From NCBI GenBank assembly GCA_913062745.1, contig CAJXXJ010000296.1:1-5504 (forward strand): a stretch of 5,504 nucleotides of DNA, in the 5' to 3' direction. Made by a program: the position numbers and the translations under genes. Positions 1-5,504 of the stretch are shown here, in pieces. The notes under the pieces were generated by a model that had not been told where the DNA came from, made no database searches, and was given only the letters and a program-made list of their open reading frames with translations. Origin of the DNA: an uncultured Phaeodactylibacter sp. (GTDB lineage Bacteria > Bacteroidota > Bacteroidia > Chitinophagales > Saprospiraceae). Position 1 is the first letter of the stretch, and every line of letters begins with the position of its first letter.

Positions 1-60
1 TCAAAATACCGGGAAGAGGCCGACTGCTGTGAGCTGCGCCCGGGTGCTTGCAATCATCTA

Positions 61-1383
61 CTACTGCACCACTTGCCGGAATGTGCCCAGTATGCGGCCT
101 TCGGAGCGAATCAGAATATTGTAGACTCCTTTTTGGCCCGGCGCCCGGAAAAAAGCGTCGTTATACAGCGGTCGCCGGGCGTACAGCCGTCCCTGCATAT
201 CGAAAATAAGAAGCTCCGGCTTACTGCTTTTTGGGGGCAGGTTTTTAATGGAAAGCTGCTGCCCGGGCCGGCAGGGGTTGGGGAAGAAGGAAAAGGGCCG
301 GGCAGCTGGCTCGTGTTGCTCTTCGGCCACTACGGGGACAGGCGCATTGTACCATTCTTCCGTGAGTTCTGCAAGCTCCCAGTCCGCAGTTTGAAGGTTA
401 AAGGTATATTCCTCCCCTCTGAAGTATACGCCCCCTTCCGGCAGTTCCTGGTATTGGAAGTACTCCCGTATCCTTTGCCGGTAGAGGTCGTCTGCTAACA
501 GGTAATCATAGAAAATAACAGAATCCGGACGGGCACTGTAGATGCCGGGCCCGGGATACGTCAGCTCTTTGCCGTAGTGTAGCCATGCGTTGGATGTCCA
601 ATAATAGCGATACTCTGTGATGGAGTCTTGTCCGTAATACTCAAAAATATCCATACCCTGATTCACGCAATTGTCGTTACCCCCTTCATAGTGGCAACGG
701 CGCAGGGTATCCAATTTGCCTTCACTATCGTAACTCCAGTTGAGTCTGGCGGTGTAGTGATCCCCGGTAATGGTGGAAATGATATTGATCTGCTGCGTAA
801 TCTGTCCGTTTTCGTTGTGCTGGAACAGCCTGCCGCGGTTGTAATCGTACAAGCCATTTTCGTCTACATAGTATTCGGCTACCTCTAAAGGGTAGCCATT
901 ATCGTCAAAGGTCGTTTCCCTTTTATAAAAATTGATCCATTCGCCTTCCTGCCAGTGCTGTAACAGCGATAAGGTATCGAGATCTGGTGGAGCATAAAAG
1001 AAGGATCGCAGGCTGCCGTTGACGTAATTGCCGTTATTGAAAAATTCGGTGCGTTGGGAGACGAGCAGCTCGTCATCGTAGACTTCTGTTCTCCGGGAGA
1101 AGGGCGCCCAGCTGCCGTCTTCCTGCTTTTGTTCGGAAGATAAGAAGACCGTATCCGGCGCATAGGCATAGCGGAAGCGAGATTCCGGGTGCCGGGCTTC
1201 TATCAACCGGTTGTTGCTGTCATAATCAAACCCCCGGTAGTCTTCGGTAATGACGGTGCCGCCGAAAGTAGGTTGCTCGGCATATCGGTAGAAGCTGTCC
1301 AACAAAAGCGGCTGATAATCCTGGGCGGCGACAGCCCCGCAGAGCAGGAGGAGGAACGGCAAAGAGAAGCACTTTTTCATCAT
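61..1383 (-). CDS. Secreted protein with YD/W-type repeats and a T9SS type A C-terminal sorting domain
   Basis: A 440-residue protein with a signal peptide (residues 1-20: MMKK, a hydrophobic run, then AVAAQ). The C-terminal part, about 364-440, is a type IX sorting domain: it opens with FFPNP (366-370), has LLIFDMQGRL (391-400) and GVYNILI (419-425), and ends in a short basic strand. This family is exported by Sec, crosses the outer membrane through the T9SS and is released or anchored at the surface. The body (about 50-345) repeats two loose motifs: YD/FD-x-x-G/N-x-L (FDYDSNNRL 52-60, TFDDNGYPL 158-166, SYDSEGKL 217-224) and a Trp motif (GSWAPF 90-95, GEWINF 147-152, NAWLHY 265-270, ADWELA 333-338). 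Together they suggest an Rhs-like beta-strand repeat. No catalytic motif is visible, so the job of the body is unknown. Two ATG codons stand in tandem at the start; either may be used, and there is no clear Shine-Dalgarno site. The gene lies downstream of the transglutaminase gene on the same strand. Confidence 0.88.
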   Translation of the reverse strand: MMKKCFSLPFLLLLCGAVAAQDYQPLLLDSFYRYAEQPTFGGTVITEDYRGFDYDSNNRLIEARHPESRFRYAYAPDTVFLSSEQKQEDGSWAPFSRRTEVYDDELLVSQRTEFFNNGNYVNGSLRSFFYAPPDLDTLSLLQHWQEGEWINFYKRETTFDDNGYPLEVAEYYVDENGLYDYNRGRLFQHNENGQITQQINIISTITGDHYTARLNWSYDSEGKLDTLRRCHYEGGNDNCVNQGMDIFEYYGQDSITEYRYYWTSNAWLHYGKELTYPGPGIYSARPDSVIFYDYLLADDLYRQRIREYFQYQELPEGGVYFRGEEYTFNLQTADWELAELTEEWYNAPVPVVAEEQHEPAARPFSFFPNPCRPGQQLSIKNLPPKSSKPELLIFDMQGRLYARRPLYNDAFFRAPGQKGVYNILIRSEGRILGTFRQVVQ

Positions 1384-1430
1384 GTCGAGGTTTTATACCC
1401 TTAAATTACGAATAAAAGCGAAACGAGCCT

Positions 1431-1571
1431 TTATTGTGGGAGTGATGGTCTGCGGACAATCCGGAAACGGCTTACTTTCCCTGCCGCTTCGGCCCCTTCG
1501 AATTTATCCCTGCCGATTCCGATGAGGAAGTAGGGAGTTTCTTTGGCCAGTACTGGATTGAATGCATTCAG
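1431..1571 (-). pseudogene. Out-of-frame C-terminal remnant, probably of the adjacent transglutaminase gene
   Basis: Just after the transglutaminase stop codon, the frame offset by one base stays open for 46 codons and ends in TAA at 1433-1431. Its translation is strongly protein-like: NAFNPVLAKETPYFLIGIG, then RDKFEG, then KVSRFRIVRR. Codons favour G/C endings as in the neighbouring genes. There is no ATG or other good start in this frame, and an in-frame TAA lies at 1583-1581, so it cannot be a free-standing gene. Reading one base twice at 1571 (TCC then CTG) joins it directly to the last residues of the transglutaminase (SFKVRS) and would give a 362-residue protein. The simplest inference is loss of one C from a CCC run, cutting off the C-terminal end; a sequencing error would look the same. 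An alternative is the tail of a decayed duplicate, since it also loosely resembles the end of gene 2 (TITIVAVEGNRFSPVLSFKV). No -1 slippery heptamer is visible, so programmed frameshifting is unlikely. Confidence 0.5.
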
Positions 1572-2518
1572 GAACGCACCTTAAAGCTCAGCACCGGGCT
1601 AAAGCGGTTGCCCTCCACCGCTACTATGGTGATGGTCCCCCGCAGGCGGTGCTCCTTAAGCTGCACCGTGTACTGCTGTCCTGATTGAACCAGCTCCACG
1701 CGCTTGTTGCCGCTGGCGTTCATGGCATAGAGCTTTTGGCCGGGCTTCAGCTCAGCCGTCAGGGACAGCTCCCCCTCATAGGGCACTTCGTAATGTTCGT
1801 GCGCCTGGCCATCCACCATCAGCCGGGTGATCGGGTAGCGGTGGTAGCTTTTGTGCCAGTAGGCCCGGCCAGACCAGTCTTCCAAAGTGACCAGAGAGTC
1901 GAGCAGCTGCCATTTGTCCTCAGAAGGGTAGTGAGACCTTAGGAATTGCTCCGGTGGCATCATAAAGAAGCCATTGCTGCCCGTTTCTTCCATATCGGTC
2001 GACCAGGTCAGGTCAAACAGCTGCCATTTCCCGTCGATTTTTACGGCGTTCCAGGCGTGCATGGGCTGCCGGGGCACCCGCCCCATCTGCTCCGGGGAGG
2101 TGCGGCTGTAGCCGCCTATAAATTCGGATTCAATCCCAACCTCAGCCAGCATAGCCTGAAAGAGCCAGGCGTAATCCTGGCATACGCCCTTCTTCTTGCG
2201 CAGCATGCGGTCCAGCTTCTCCTGCAGCCGGGCCTGCCGGGCTTGTTCCAGTTCCGCCTGAGAGCGGTATTCCACCGCTTCGTCTTCCTGCGGGCGGGCA
2301 GCCTGCCGGTCATCGTAACGGATATTATGGGCAATCCAGGTGAAAATAGCCCGGGTCTGCTCTTCCTGCGTACTGTAGGGGGCTGCCAGTTCTTTTGCTA
2401 TGCCCGGGTAGTCTTTGGAAAAAGAGACAGAGCGTGCAAATGCATCAATGGCCTGATAATCCTGGCTGATTAGCGTACAGGGGAGCAGGGCCAGTAAAAA
2501 TAAAGGGTTCAGTTTCAT
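1568..2518 (-). CDS. Exported transglutaminase-like (CYK3-type) domain protein
   Basis: A 316-residue protein with a signal peptide (1-19, ending LIS before Gln). The Cys at 14 lacks a lipobox, so it is probably not a lipoprotein. The transglutaminase-like core runs from about 52 to 175. IFTWIAHNIRYDDR (58-71) is the usual helix before the core; GVCQDYAWLFQAML (111-124) holds the nucleophile Cys113; HAWNAVKIDGKWQLFDLTW (154-172) holds His154 and Asp169. The triad is complete, which fits a cysteine protease, amidase or transferase acting on proteins or peptides in the periplasm or outside the cell; the substrate cannot be read from the sequence. A charged insert rich in Gln, Glu and Arg (about 72-110, probably helical) separates the lead helix from the catalytic Cys. 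The C-terminal part, about 245-316, looks like a beta-sandwich. It probably ends too early: a likely continuation lies in another frame at 1431-1571. The gene is divergent from the DUF4198-type gene. The start is the ATG at 2518, directly before the signal peptide. Confidence 0.88.
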   Translation of the reverse strand: MKLNPLFLLALLPCTLISQDYQAIDAFARSVSFSKDYPGIAKELAAPYSTQEEQTRAIFTWIAHNIRYDDRQAARPQEDEAVEYRSQAELEQARQARLQEKLDRMLRKKKGVCQDYAWLFQAMLAEVGIESEFIGGYSRTSPEQMGRVPRQPMHAWNAVKIDGKWQLFDLTWSTDMEETGSNGFFMMPPEQFLRSHYPSEDKWQLLDSLVTLEDWSGRAYWHKSYHRYPITRLMVDGQAHEHYEVPYEGELSLTAELKPGQKLYAMNASGNKRVELVQSGQQYTVQLKEHRLRGTITIVAVEGNRFSPVLSFKVRS

Positions 2519-2635
2519 GGTTTACAGAGATTAGTTAACACTGTTATAGTGTGCAATATACGAAAGGAACGAAATTTTGCAGGCATTTATAATTTCTTTT
2601 TTCCTTATCTTCCCAATCAAAAAATACCGACCAAG
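2519..2635. promoter_or_regulatory. Divergent intergenic region, transglutaminase gene versus DUF4198 gene
   Basis: These 117 bases separate two outward-facing genes and must hold both promoters unless they lie inside the genes. Toward the plus-strand gene the region is A/T-rich, with a TAATTTCT stretch at 2590-2597 that is a weak fit to the Bacteroidota -7 element, and TTTG at 2576-2579, which is too close to serve as its -33 partner. Toward the minus-strand gene, TATATTGC (complement of 2554-2561) is a partial match to TAnnTTTG, without a well-placed TTTG upstream. The leader of the plus-strand gene is A-rich with no Shine-Dalgarno site, which is common in this phylum. No promoter can be fixed with confidence. 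Confidence 0.45.
2538..2552. repeat. Perfect 5-bp inverted repeat with 5-bp spacer, possible operator
   Basis: ACACT-GTTAT-AGTGT is a perfect dyad in the divergent spacer, 20 to 34 bases upstream of the transglutaminase start. A site here could bind a dimeric regulator or form a small stem in the leader of the minus-strand mRNA. Symmetric 5-bp arms are short enough to occur by chance, so the operator role is inference only. Confidence 0.3.
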
Positions 2636-3649
2636 ATGAAAAAGGCACTGGTCCTGATCGTACTGTCGGCGCTGTTCTGCAGCCACGATATGTACCTAAA
2701 GCTGTCCACCTACTTTTTGCCGCCGGATACCGAAGCGGAGCTGCAGCTGTACAACGGCACCTTCCATCAGAGCGACAACGTCATCGACCGGGACCGCATG
2801 GTGGACGTCAGCTTGTTGGGTGGAGGAAAGCGGATGCATCCGGATACTGCGCAGTGGAGCGAAGAGGAAGGCGTAACTTTGCTGTCCTTCCGCACCGGGG
2901 CCCCGGCTACCTGGGTGGCGGGCGTCTCCACCCGCCCCCGCAGTATCGAAATGGCTGCGGAGGACTTCAATAACTACCTGGAGCACGATGGGGTGACCGA
3001 TATGCTGGAAGCCCGCCGCGAGCAGGGCAAACTGGGACAGGATGCCGTGGAAAAGTATTCCAAGCACGTAAAAGCGATTTTTCAGGTAGGGGAGCAGCGC
3101 AGCGCAGACTGGAAGGAGCAGCTGGGGTATCCCATTGAATTCGTGCCGCTGCGCAATCCCTATGAATTACAGGAAGGCGAAAAACTGCAGGTGCAGCTGC
3201 TATGGCAGGGAAAGCCGCTGGCCGGCCAGTTGGTATATGCCAATTCGGTAACAACTGCCTACGAGCATACGCACGCGGATGGCACCACGCACAGCCACGA
3301 GCCTACGCGCGTAGACAGCGCAGTGCACAGTCAGGAAGCAGAAGCGGATACCCATCAACACGATGCGCAGGCATTCCGGACGAACGAGCAGGGCGTACTC
3401 ACGCTTCCATCCGTAAGTGCCGGGCTTTGGTACCTGCGCACTATACACCTGGTAGAATCTGCCGAAGAAGGGCTGACGCACGAGTCCAATTGGGCTACAC
3501 TCACCTTTGAGGTGCCCCACACGCACGATCATGAAATGGACGCAGACACCGCATCCGGGGAGCTGCCGCCATACGTGCTTTGGGCGGGGTTGCTGCTGTT
3601 GATCGTCGGGCTGGGGGTGTACGAGTATTTCCGGCGCAGCAAGGCTTGA
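2636..3649 (+). CDS. Exported DUF4198-type protein with histidine clusters and C-terminal membrane anchor
   Basis: A 337-residue protein. The start is placed at the ATG at 2636 because it is followed at once by a signal peptide (MKKALVLIVLSALFCS); an earlier in-frame ATG at 2549 would add 29 non-hydrophobic residues and run through the spacer dyad. The mature protein opens with HDMYLKLSTYFLPP (17-30), the usual beginning of DUF4198 proteins, and the order of strands to about residue 295 fits that family: EFVPLRNPYEL (168-178), then GEKLQVQLLWQGKPLAGQLV (181-200), then GVLTLPSVSAGLWYLRTIH (253-271). DUF4198 proteins are periplasmic and some are tied to nickel or cobalt uptake. Two His clusters stand out: HTHADGTTHSH (211-221), followed by H231, H240 and H242, and HTHDHE (295-300). 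A hydrophobic helix at about 312-330 followed by FRRSKA anchors the C-terminus in the inner membrane with the body in the periplasm. A role in binding a metal such as Ni, Co, Zn or Cu is inferred. No transporter gene lies beside it in the window. Confidence 0.82.
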   Translation: MKKALVLIVLSALFCSHDMYLKLSTYFLPPDTEAELQLYNGTFHQSDNVIDRDRMVDVSLLGGGKRMHPDTAQWSEEEGVTLLSFRTGAPATWVAGVSTRPRSIEMAAEDFNNYLEHDGVTDMLEARREQGKLGQDAVEKYSKHVKAIFQVGEQRSADWKEQLGYPIEFVPLRNPYELQEGEKLQVQLLWQGKPLAGQLVYANSVTTAYEHTHADGTTHSHEPTRVDSAVHSQEAEADTHQHDAQAFRTNEQGVLTLPSVSAGLWYLRTIHLVESAEEGLTHESNWATLTFEVPHTHDHEMDADTASGELPPYVLWAGLLLLIVGLGVYEYFRRSKA

Positions 3650-3706
3650 GGAAGCAGGAAGTTTGCGGAGTGTTTTGAAGCTTATAATGGTTGAACGAAT
3701 CACCGC

Positions 3707-3741
3707 GGCAACACATGCCTGTTACCAGGCTGGCCGTTGCC
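3707..3741. terminator. Composite hairpin between convergent genes, possible bidirectional terminator
   Basis: In the 123-base spacer between the stops of the convergent genes, GGCAAC (3707-3712) pairs with GTTGCC (3736-3741), and inside it GCCTG (3717-3721) pairs perfectly with CAGGC (3726-3730) around a TTAC loop. On the plus strand the hairpin is followed by CGTAAATTTTAA, which is A/T-rich but not a true T run. On the minus strand no T tract follows. It is a plausible stop or 3'-end stabiliser for the DUF4198 gene and possibly for both genes. The internal bulges (ACAT and TGGCC) make it weaker than a standard intrinsic terminator. Confidence 0.4.
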
Positions 3742-3772
3742 CGTAAATTTTAAGTTGCCGGAACAAAGGCGC

Positions 3773-4306
3773 TTAAAACCATTTCCCAAATATGACGATA
3801 ACCCCAAAGTGGTTGCCCCAGGAATCCGCTGAATCGTCGTATATGAAATAGGTCCCGCCAAATTGCAGCCCTAAGGACAGGGCGAAGTGGTTTTCAAAAA
3901 GCAAATTGTAGCCCGGTTCAACCCAGGTCCCGATGTTCGTGTGTCCGGCTTCCAAATTTCTCGATACCCCCAAAACCGGGGATAGGAAAAAACCTTTTGA
4001 CAGTGCTGACTTGTCTTCTTTTTTTCGGAAGAAAACAGGCAGCGCAGCCTCCAGCCCAAGGTGGCTCAGCTCATTGCTTCCGTTCCGGATGCCGTAGTTC
4101 AGCGTACCCGACAATCTCACATCAAGCCGGCGGGTGATACTGCTCTGAAAAACCAACGGGAAAACATTAATATCGAACTCACCGGAATCATAATAGGGTT
4201 CGACAGTGATACCTGGGTTGATTCCCCAAAAGTTCATGTTGGGTTCCTCTTGTCCAAATGCCGGTTGAATAGCCAGTATGCCTAGGAGCAGTAAAACGGG
4301 TCTCAT
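3773..4306 (-). CDS. Small exported outer-membrane beta-barrel-like protein, function unknown
   Basis: A 177-residue protein when started at the ATG at 4306. This start gives a clean signal peptide (MRPVLLLLGILAIQPAFG, cut before Gln19); the longer reading from 4432 adds 42 residues without export character and would overlap the promoter candidate at 4372-4379. The mature part has alternating polar and hydrophobic strands with many Gly and aromatic residues: GITVEPYYDSGEFDINVFPLVF (32-53), RRLDVRLSGTLNYGIR (59-74), GLEAALPVFFRK (84-95), GFFLSPVLGVSRNLEAG (105-121), HFALSLGLQFGGTYF (140-154), HFGVIVIFGKWF (166-177). The final Phe at the end of a strand is the usual signature for outer-membrane barrel insertion. 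This suggests roughly eight strands, as in small barrels. I do not recognise the family, and no substrate can be inferred. It is convergent with the DUF4198 gene and downstream of the regulator gene on the same strand. Confidence 0.75.
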   Translation of the reverse strand: MRPVLLLLGILAIQPAFGQEEPNMNFWGINPGITVEPYYDSGEFDINVFPLVFQSSITRRLDVRLSGTLNYGIRNGSNELSHLGLEAALPVFFRKKEDKSALSKGFFLSPVLGVSRNLEAGHTNIGTWVEPGYNLLFENHFALSLGLQFGGTYFIYDDSADSWGNHFGVIVIFGKWF

Positions 4307-4371
4307 GCTATGTATTTTACGTGCAGCACAACCCGGCGCGGTGGGCCTGTCCGGGTGTGCTTTCTGTGCCG

Positions 4372-4379
4372 CAAACATA
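4372..4379 (-). promoter_or_regulatory. Candidate -7 promoter element (TATGTTTG) for the beta-barrel gene
   Basis: Read on the minus strand, these bases are TATGTTTG, an exact match to the Bacteroidota -7 consensus TAnnTTTG. It stands 66 bases upstream of the chosen ATG at 4306, which is a normal leader length. The expected TTTG -33 box, about 19 bases further up, is not present; GACA is found there instead. The match supports the short start for the downstream gene and its own transcription apart from the regulator gene. Confidence 0.4.
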
Positions 4380-4424
4380 GCGCTCCGGGAGAAGAGATTG
4401 TCGCCGGAAGCCCCGCAATTGCTT

Positions 4425-4441
4425 AATCCCAATTAGGGTTT
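4425..4441. terminator. Small hairpin behind the regulator gene, weak terminator candidate
   Basis: On the minus strand, about 25 bases after the stop of the AraC-type gene, AACCCTAATTGGGATT forms a short stem of three G-C pairs plus outer A-T pairs interrupted by one T-T mismatch. A second palindrome, GCAATTGC (4415-4422), follows directly. There is no good T tract, so this may be only a weak 3'-end structure or a binding site upstream of the beta-barrel gene. Confidence 0.2.
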
Positions 4442-4463
4442 ACAAATTTACAGCCGGGGCATT

Positions 4464-5501
4464 TCAGGTTTTTCGGTATTCAGAAGGGGTGAGGGAAGTG
4501 TGCTGCTTGAAGGCCTTGTTGAAGCTTACCCGATTGTTGAAGCCCGCTTCCTGCCCGATGGCCTCGATGGTGTACTGCTGGTACTCCGTATGCTTCAAAA
4601 GTATTTTGGCGTATTCTACCCGGTGCCGGTTGACGAAGGCATGGAAGTTTTCCTGTATTTCCTCGGAGAAGGTCTGTGAGATGTGGTGCTTTTTCTCATC
4701 AATGATCGCTGCGAGCATGTTTAGGTTCAGGTCGTTCCGGGTGAAGATGTCCTTGTCGGAAAGAGCATCGGCTATCTTCTTTCGGATTCTCTTTTTATCC
4801 CTTCCGGAAATGGCAGACTTCAGGTATTTCTGCGCAAATGCTCCCAGAAAGCCAGGGTCGATGTACAGCAGAACCCCAATCACCAGGATGATGTTGCAGG
4901 CGACGAAATAATAGACTGCGAAATCTCTCCACGTATCTGCAAACCAGGTCAGCCAGGAAATCACCACGCAGGAGATAAAGTAAATCAGTACTGTAGACCA
5001 GGCGTAGAGCTGACGCTTCGGGGCCGACTTGTGCTGATTGCTCAGTAAATAGATGATCAGTGCCAGGCCGTACGCCAGCAGGTGGAGAGCCCTGACGTAG
5101 TTGACCGGCATAATGAATTCTTCAAAATGGGCGCTGATAAACGAAATCCGCTCAGGTGCCGGCATCTCAAACACCGGCCACAGGTACGCCAGAGCAGCGA
5201 AGAATGGGAAGAGGTGCAGCAGTTGCTGATAGTTAAAACGAAAGGCTTCTTCCCGGCGCAGCCTGAAGTGCCAAAGGAGGAGCGGGCCGTACAGCAGGCC
5301 GGAGAGCAGGTAGTAGTAGCCGAAAAACTGGGGGTAAATCAATTTTAACTGGCTCGTGCTGTACAGGAAGTCTGCAATTTCCAGCCCAAACATCAGCGCA
5401 AATACACCCAACAGCACGGTAGAGGCGGGGGACTTTCTGAACAGCAAGCCACCCGCTACCAAAAAGCAGAACAGAGCATAGCACAGCAGAATCCATCGCA
5501 T
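4464..5501 (-). CDS. Seven-TM membrane protein fused to an AraC/XylS-type DNA-binding domain
   Basis: A 345-residue protein in two parts. The N-terminal half has about seven hydrophobic helices, near residues 3-21, 27-47, 57-77, 94-112, 133-154, 166-186 and 196-214. After a basic linker (SGRDKKRIRKKI, 232-243) comes an AraC-type domain, about 247-345. Its first helix-turn-helix covers FTRNDLNLNMLAAIIDEKKH (253-272) and the stretch after it; the second is TIEAIGQEAGFNNRVSFNKAF (311-331), followed by the family's closing signature LTPSEYRK (337-344). The predicted role is a transcription regulator held in the inner membrane that senses something in the membrane or periplasm and binds DNA on the cytoplasmic side. 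Such 7TM-HTH proteins are common in Bacteroidota, but their signals are mostly unknown. The target is unknown; the beta-barrel gene 157 bases downstream is one candidate. The ATG at 5501 gives a first helix of normal length, so the gene is probably complete, although the reading frame stays open to the window edge. Confidence 0.88.
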   Translation of the reverse strand: MRWILLCYALFCFLVAGGLLFRKSPASTVLLGVFALMFGLEIADFLYSTSQLKLIYPQFFGYYYLLSGLLYGPLLLWHFRLRREEAFRFNYQQLLHLFPFFAALAYLWPVFEMPAPERISFISAHFEEFIMPVNYVRALHLLAYGLALIIYLLSNQHKSAPKRQLYAWSTVLIYFISCVVISWLTWFADTWRDFAVYYFVACNIILVIGVLLYIDPGFLGAFAQKYLKSAISGRDKKRIRKKIADALSDKDIFTRNDLNLNMLAAIIDEKKHHISQTFSEEIQENFHAFVNRHRVEYAKILLKHTEYQQYTIEAIGQEAGFNNRVSFNKAFKQHTSLTPSEYRKT

Positions 5502-5504
5502 CGA

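Noticed and set aside
1..57. 18-residue minus-strand frame (MIASTRAQLTAVGLFPVF) behind the T9SS gene, with its stop at the window edge
   Set aside because: Too short to judge, with no ribosome site and no motif; such a length is expected by chance.
73..498. Long plus-strand open frame opposite the T9SS gene, 141 codons
   Set aside because: Antisense shadow of a gene with a clear signal peptide and sorting domain; no recognisable domain in the plus-strand translation.
1473..1567. 31-codon minus-strand frame beginning with ATG directly after the transglutaminase stop (TGAATG)
   Set aside because: The translation (MHSIQYWPKKLPTSSSES and on) is Ser/Lys/Pro-rich without any protein character, while the overlapping frame is clearly protein-like.
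1446..1684. Plus-strand open frame opposite the end of the transglutaminase gene, with a fairly protein-like start (PFEFIPADSDEEVGSFFGQYW)
   Set aside because: It is the exact complement register of the minus-strand tail, has no start codon before it runs opposite the transglutaminase coding region, and turns into Cys/Arg-rich low-quality sequence. The minus-strand reading explains the region better.
1946..2473. Plus-strand open frame of 175 codons opposite the transglutaminase gene
   Set aside because: Antisense to a gene with an intact catalytic triad; its translation is Leu/Pro/His/Arg-rich, as expected for a shadow of GC-rich coding sequence.
2549..2635. Upstream in-frame ATG that would lengthen the DUF4198 protein by 29 residues
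   Set aside because: The added part is not hydrophobic, would bury the signal peptide inside the protein and overlaps the spacer dyad. The ATG at 2636 gives a standard exported protein.
4307..4432. Longer start for the beta-barrel gene (42 more residues)
   Set aside because: The added residues place the signal peptide internally and overlap a good -7 promoter match; the ATG at 4306 is better.

Overview
The window looks like chromosomal DNA of a Bacteroidota bacterium. The clearest sign is the C-terminal sorting domain of the first protein (PNP motif, 'LLIFDMQGRL', 'GVYNILI'), which is typical of cargo of the type IX secretion system, found only in that phylum. Supporting signs are starts without clear Shine-Dalgarno sequences, a TAnnTTTG-type -7 element, and a seven-helix membrane protein fused to an AraC-type DNA-binding domain. 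The moderately GC-rich composition would fit a Saprospiria/Lewinella-like lineage, but that placement is a guess.

Layout. Five protein genes fill most of the window. (1) 61-1383, minus: a secreted T9SS cargo protein with degenerate YD/W-type repeats. (2) 1568-2518, minus: a secreted transglutaminase-like (CYK3-type) protein with an intact Cys-His-Asp triad. A protein-like stretch in another frame, 1431-1571, follows its stop and looks like a C-terminal part cut off by a one-base frameshift. (3) 2636-3649, plus: an exported DUF4198-type protein with two histidine clusters and a C-terminal membrane anchor, divergent from gene 2 across a 117-base region that holds a small perfect inverted repeat. 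(4) 3773-4306, minus: a small exported beta-barrel-like protein, convergent with gene 3 across a spacer with a composite hairpin. (5) 4464-5501, minus: a 7-TM AraC/XylS-type regulator whose start lies three bases from the window edge.

How they fit together. Four of the five products are predicted to be exported and the fifth is membrane-embedded, so the whole window concerns the cell envelope. Genes 2 and 1 may be read together (only 47 bases apart if the shifted tail belongs to gene 2). The regulator and the beta-barrel gene lie in the same direction, but a good promoter candidate between them suggests separate transcription. I see no RNA genes, insertion sequences, CRISPR arrays or clear sign of transfer. 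No spacer exceeds 300 bases. I do not see a convincing new multi-gene system; the most informative oddities are the frameshifted transglutaminase tail and the histidine-rich DUF4198 protein.
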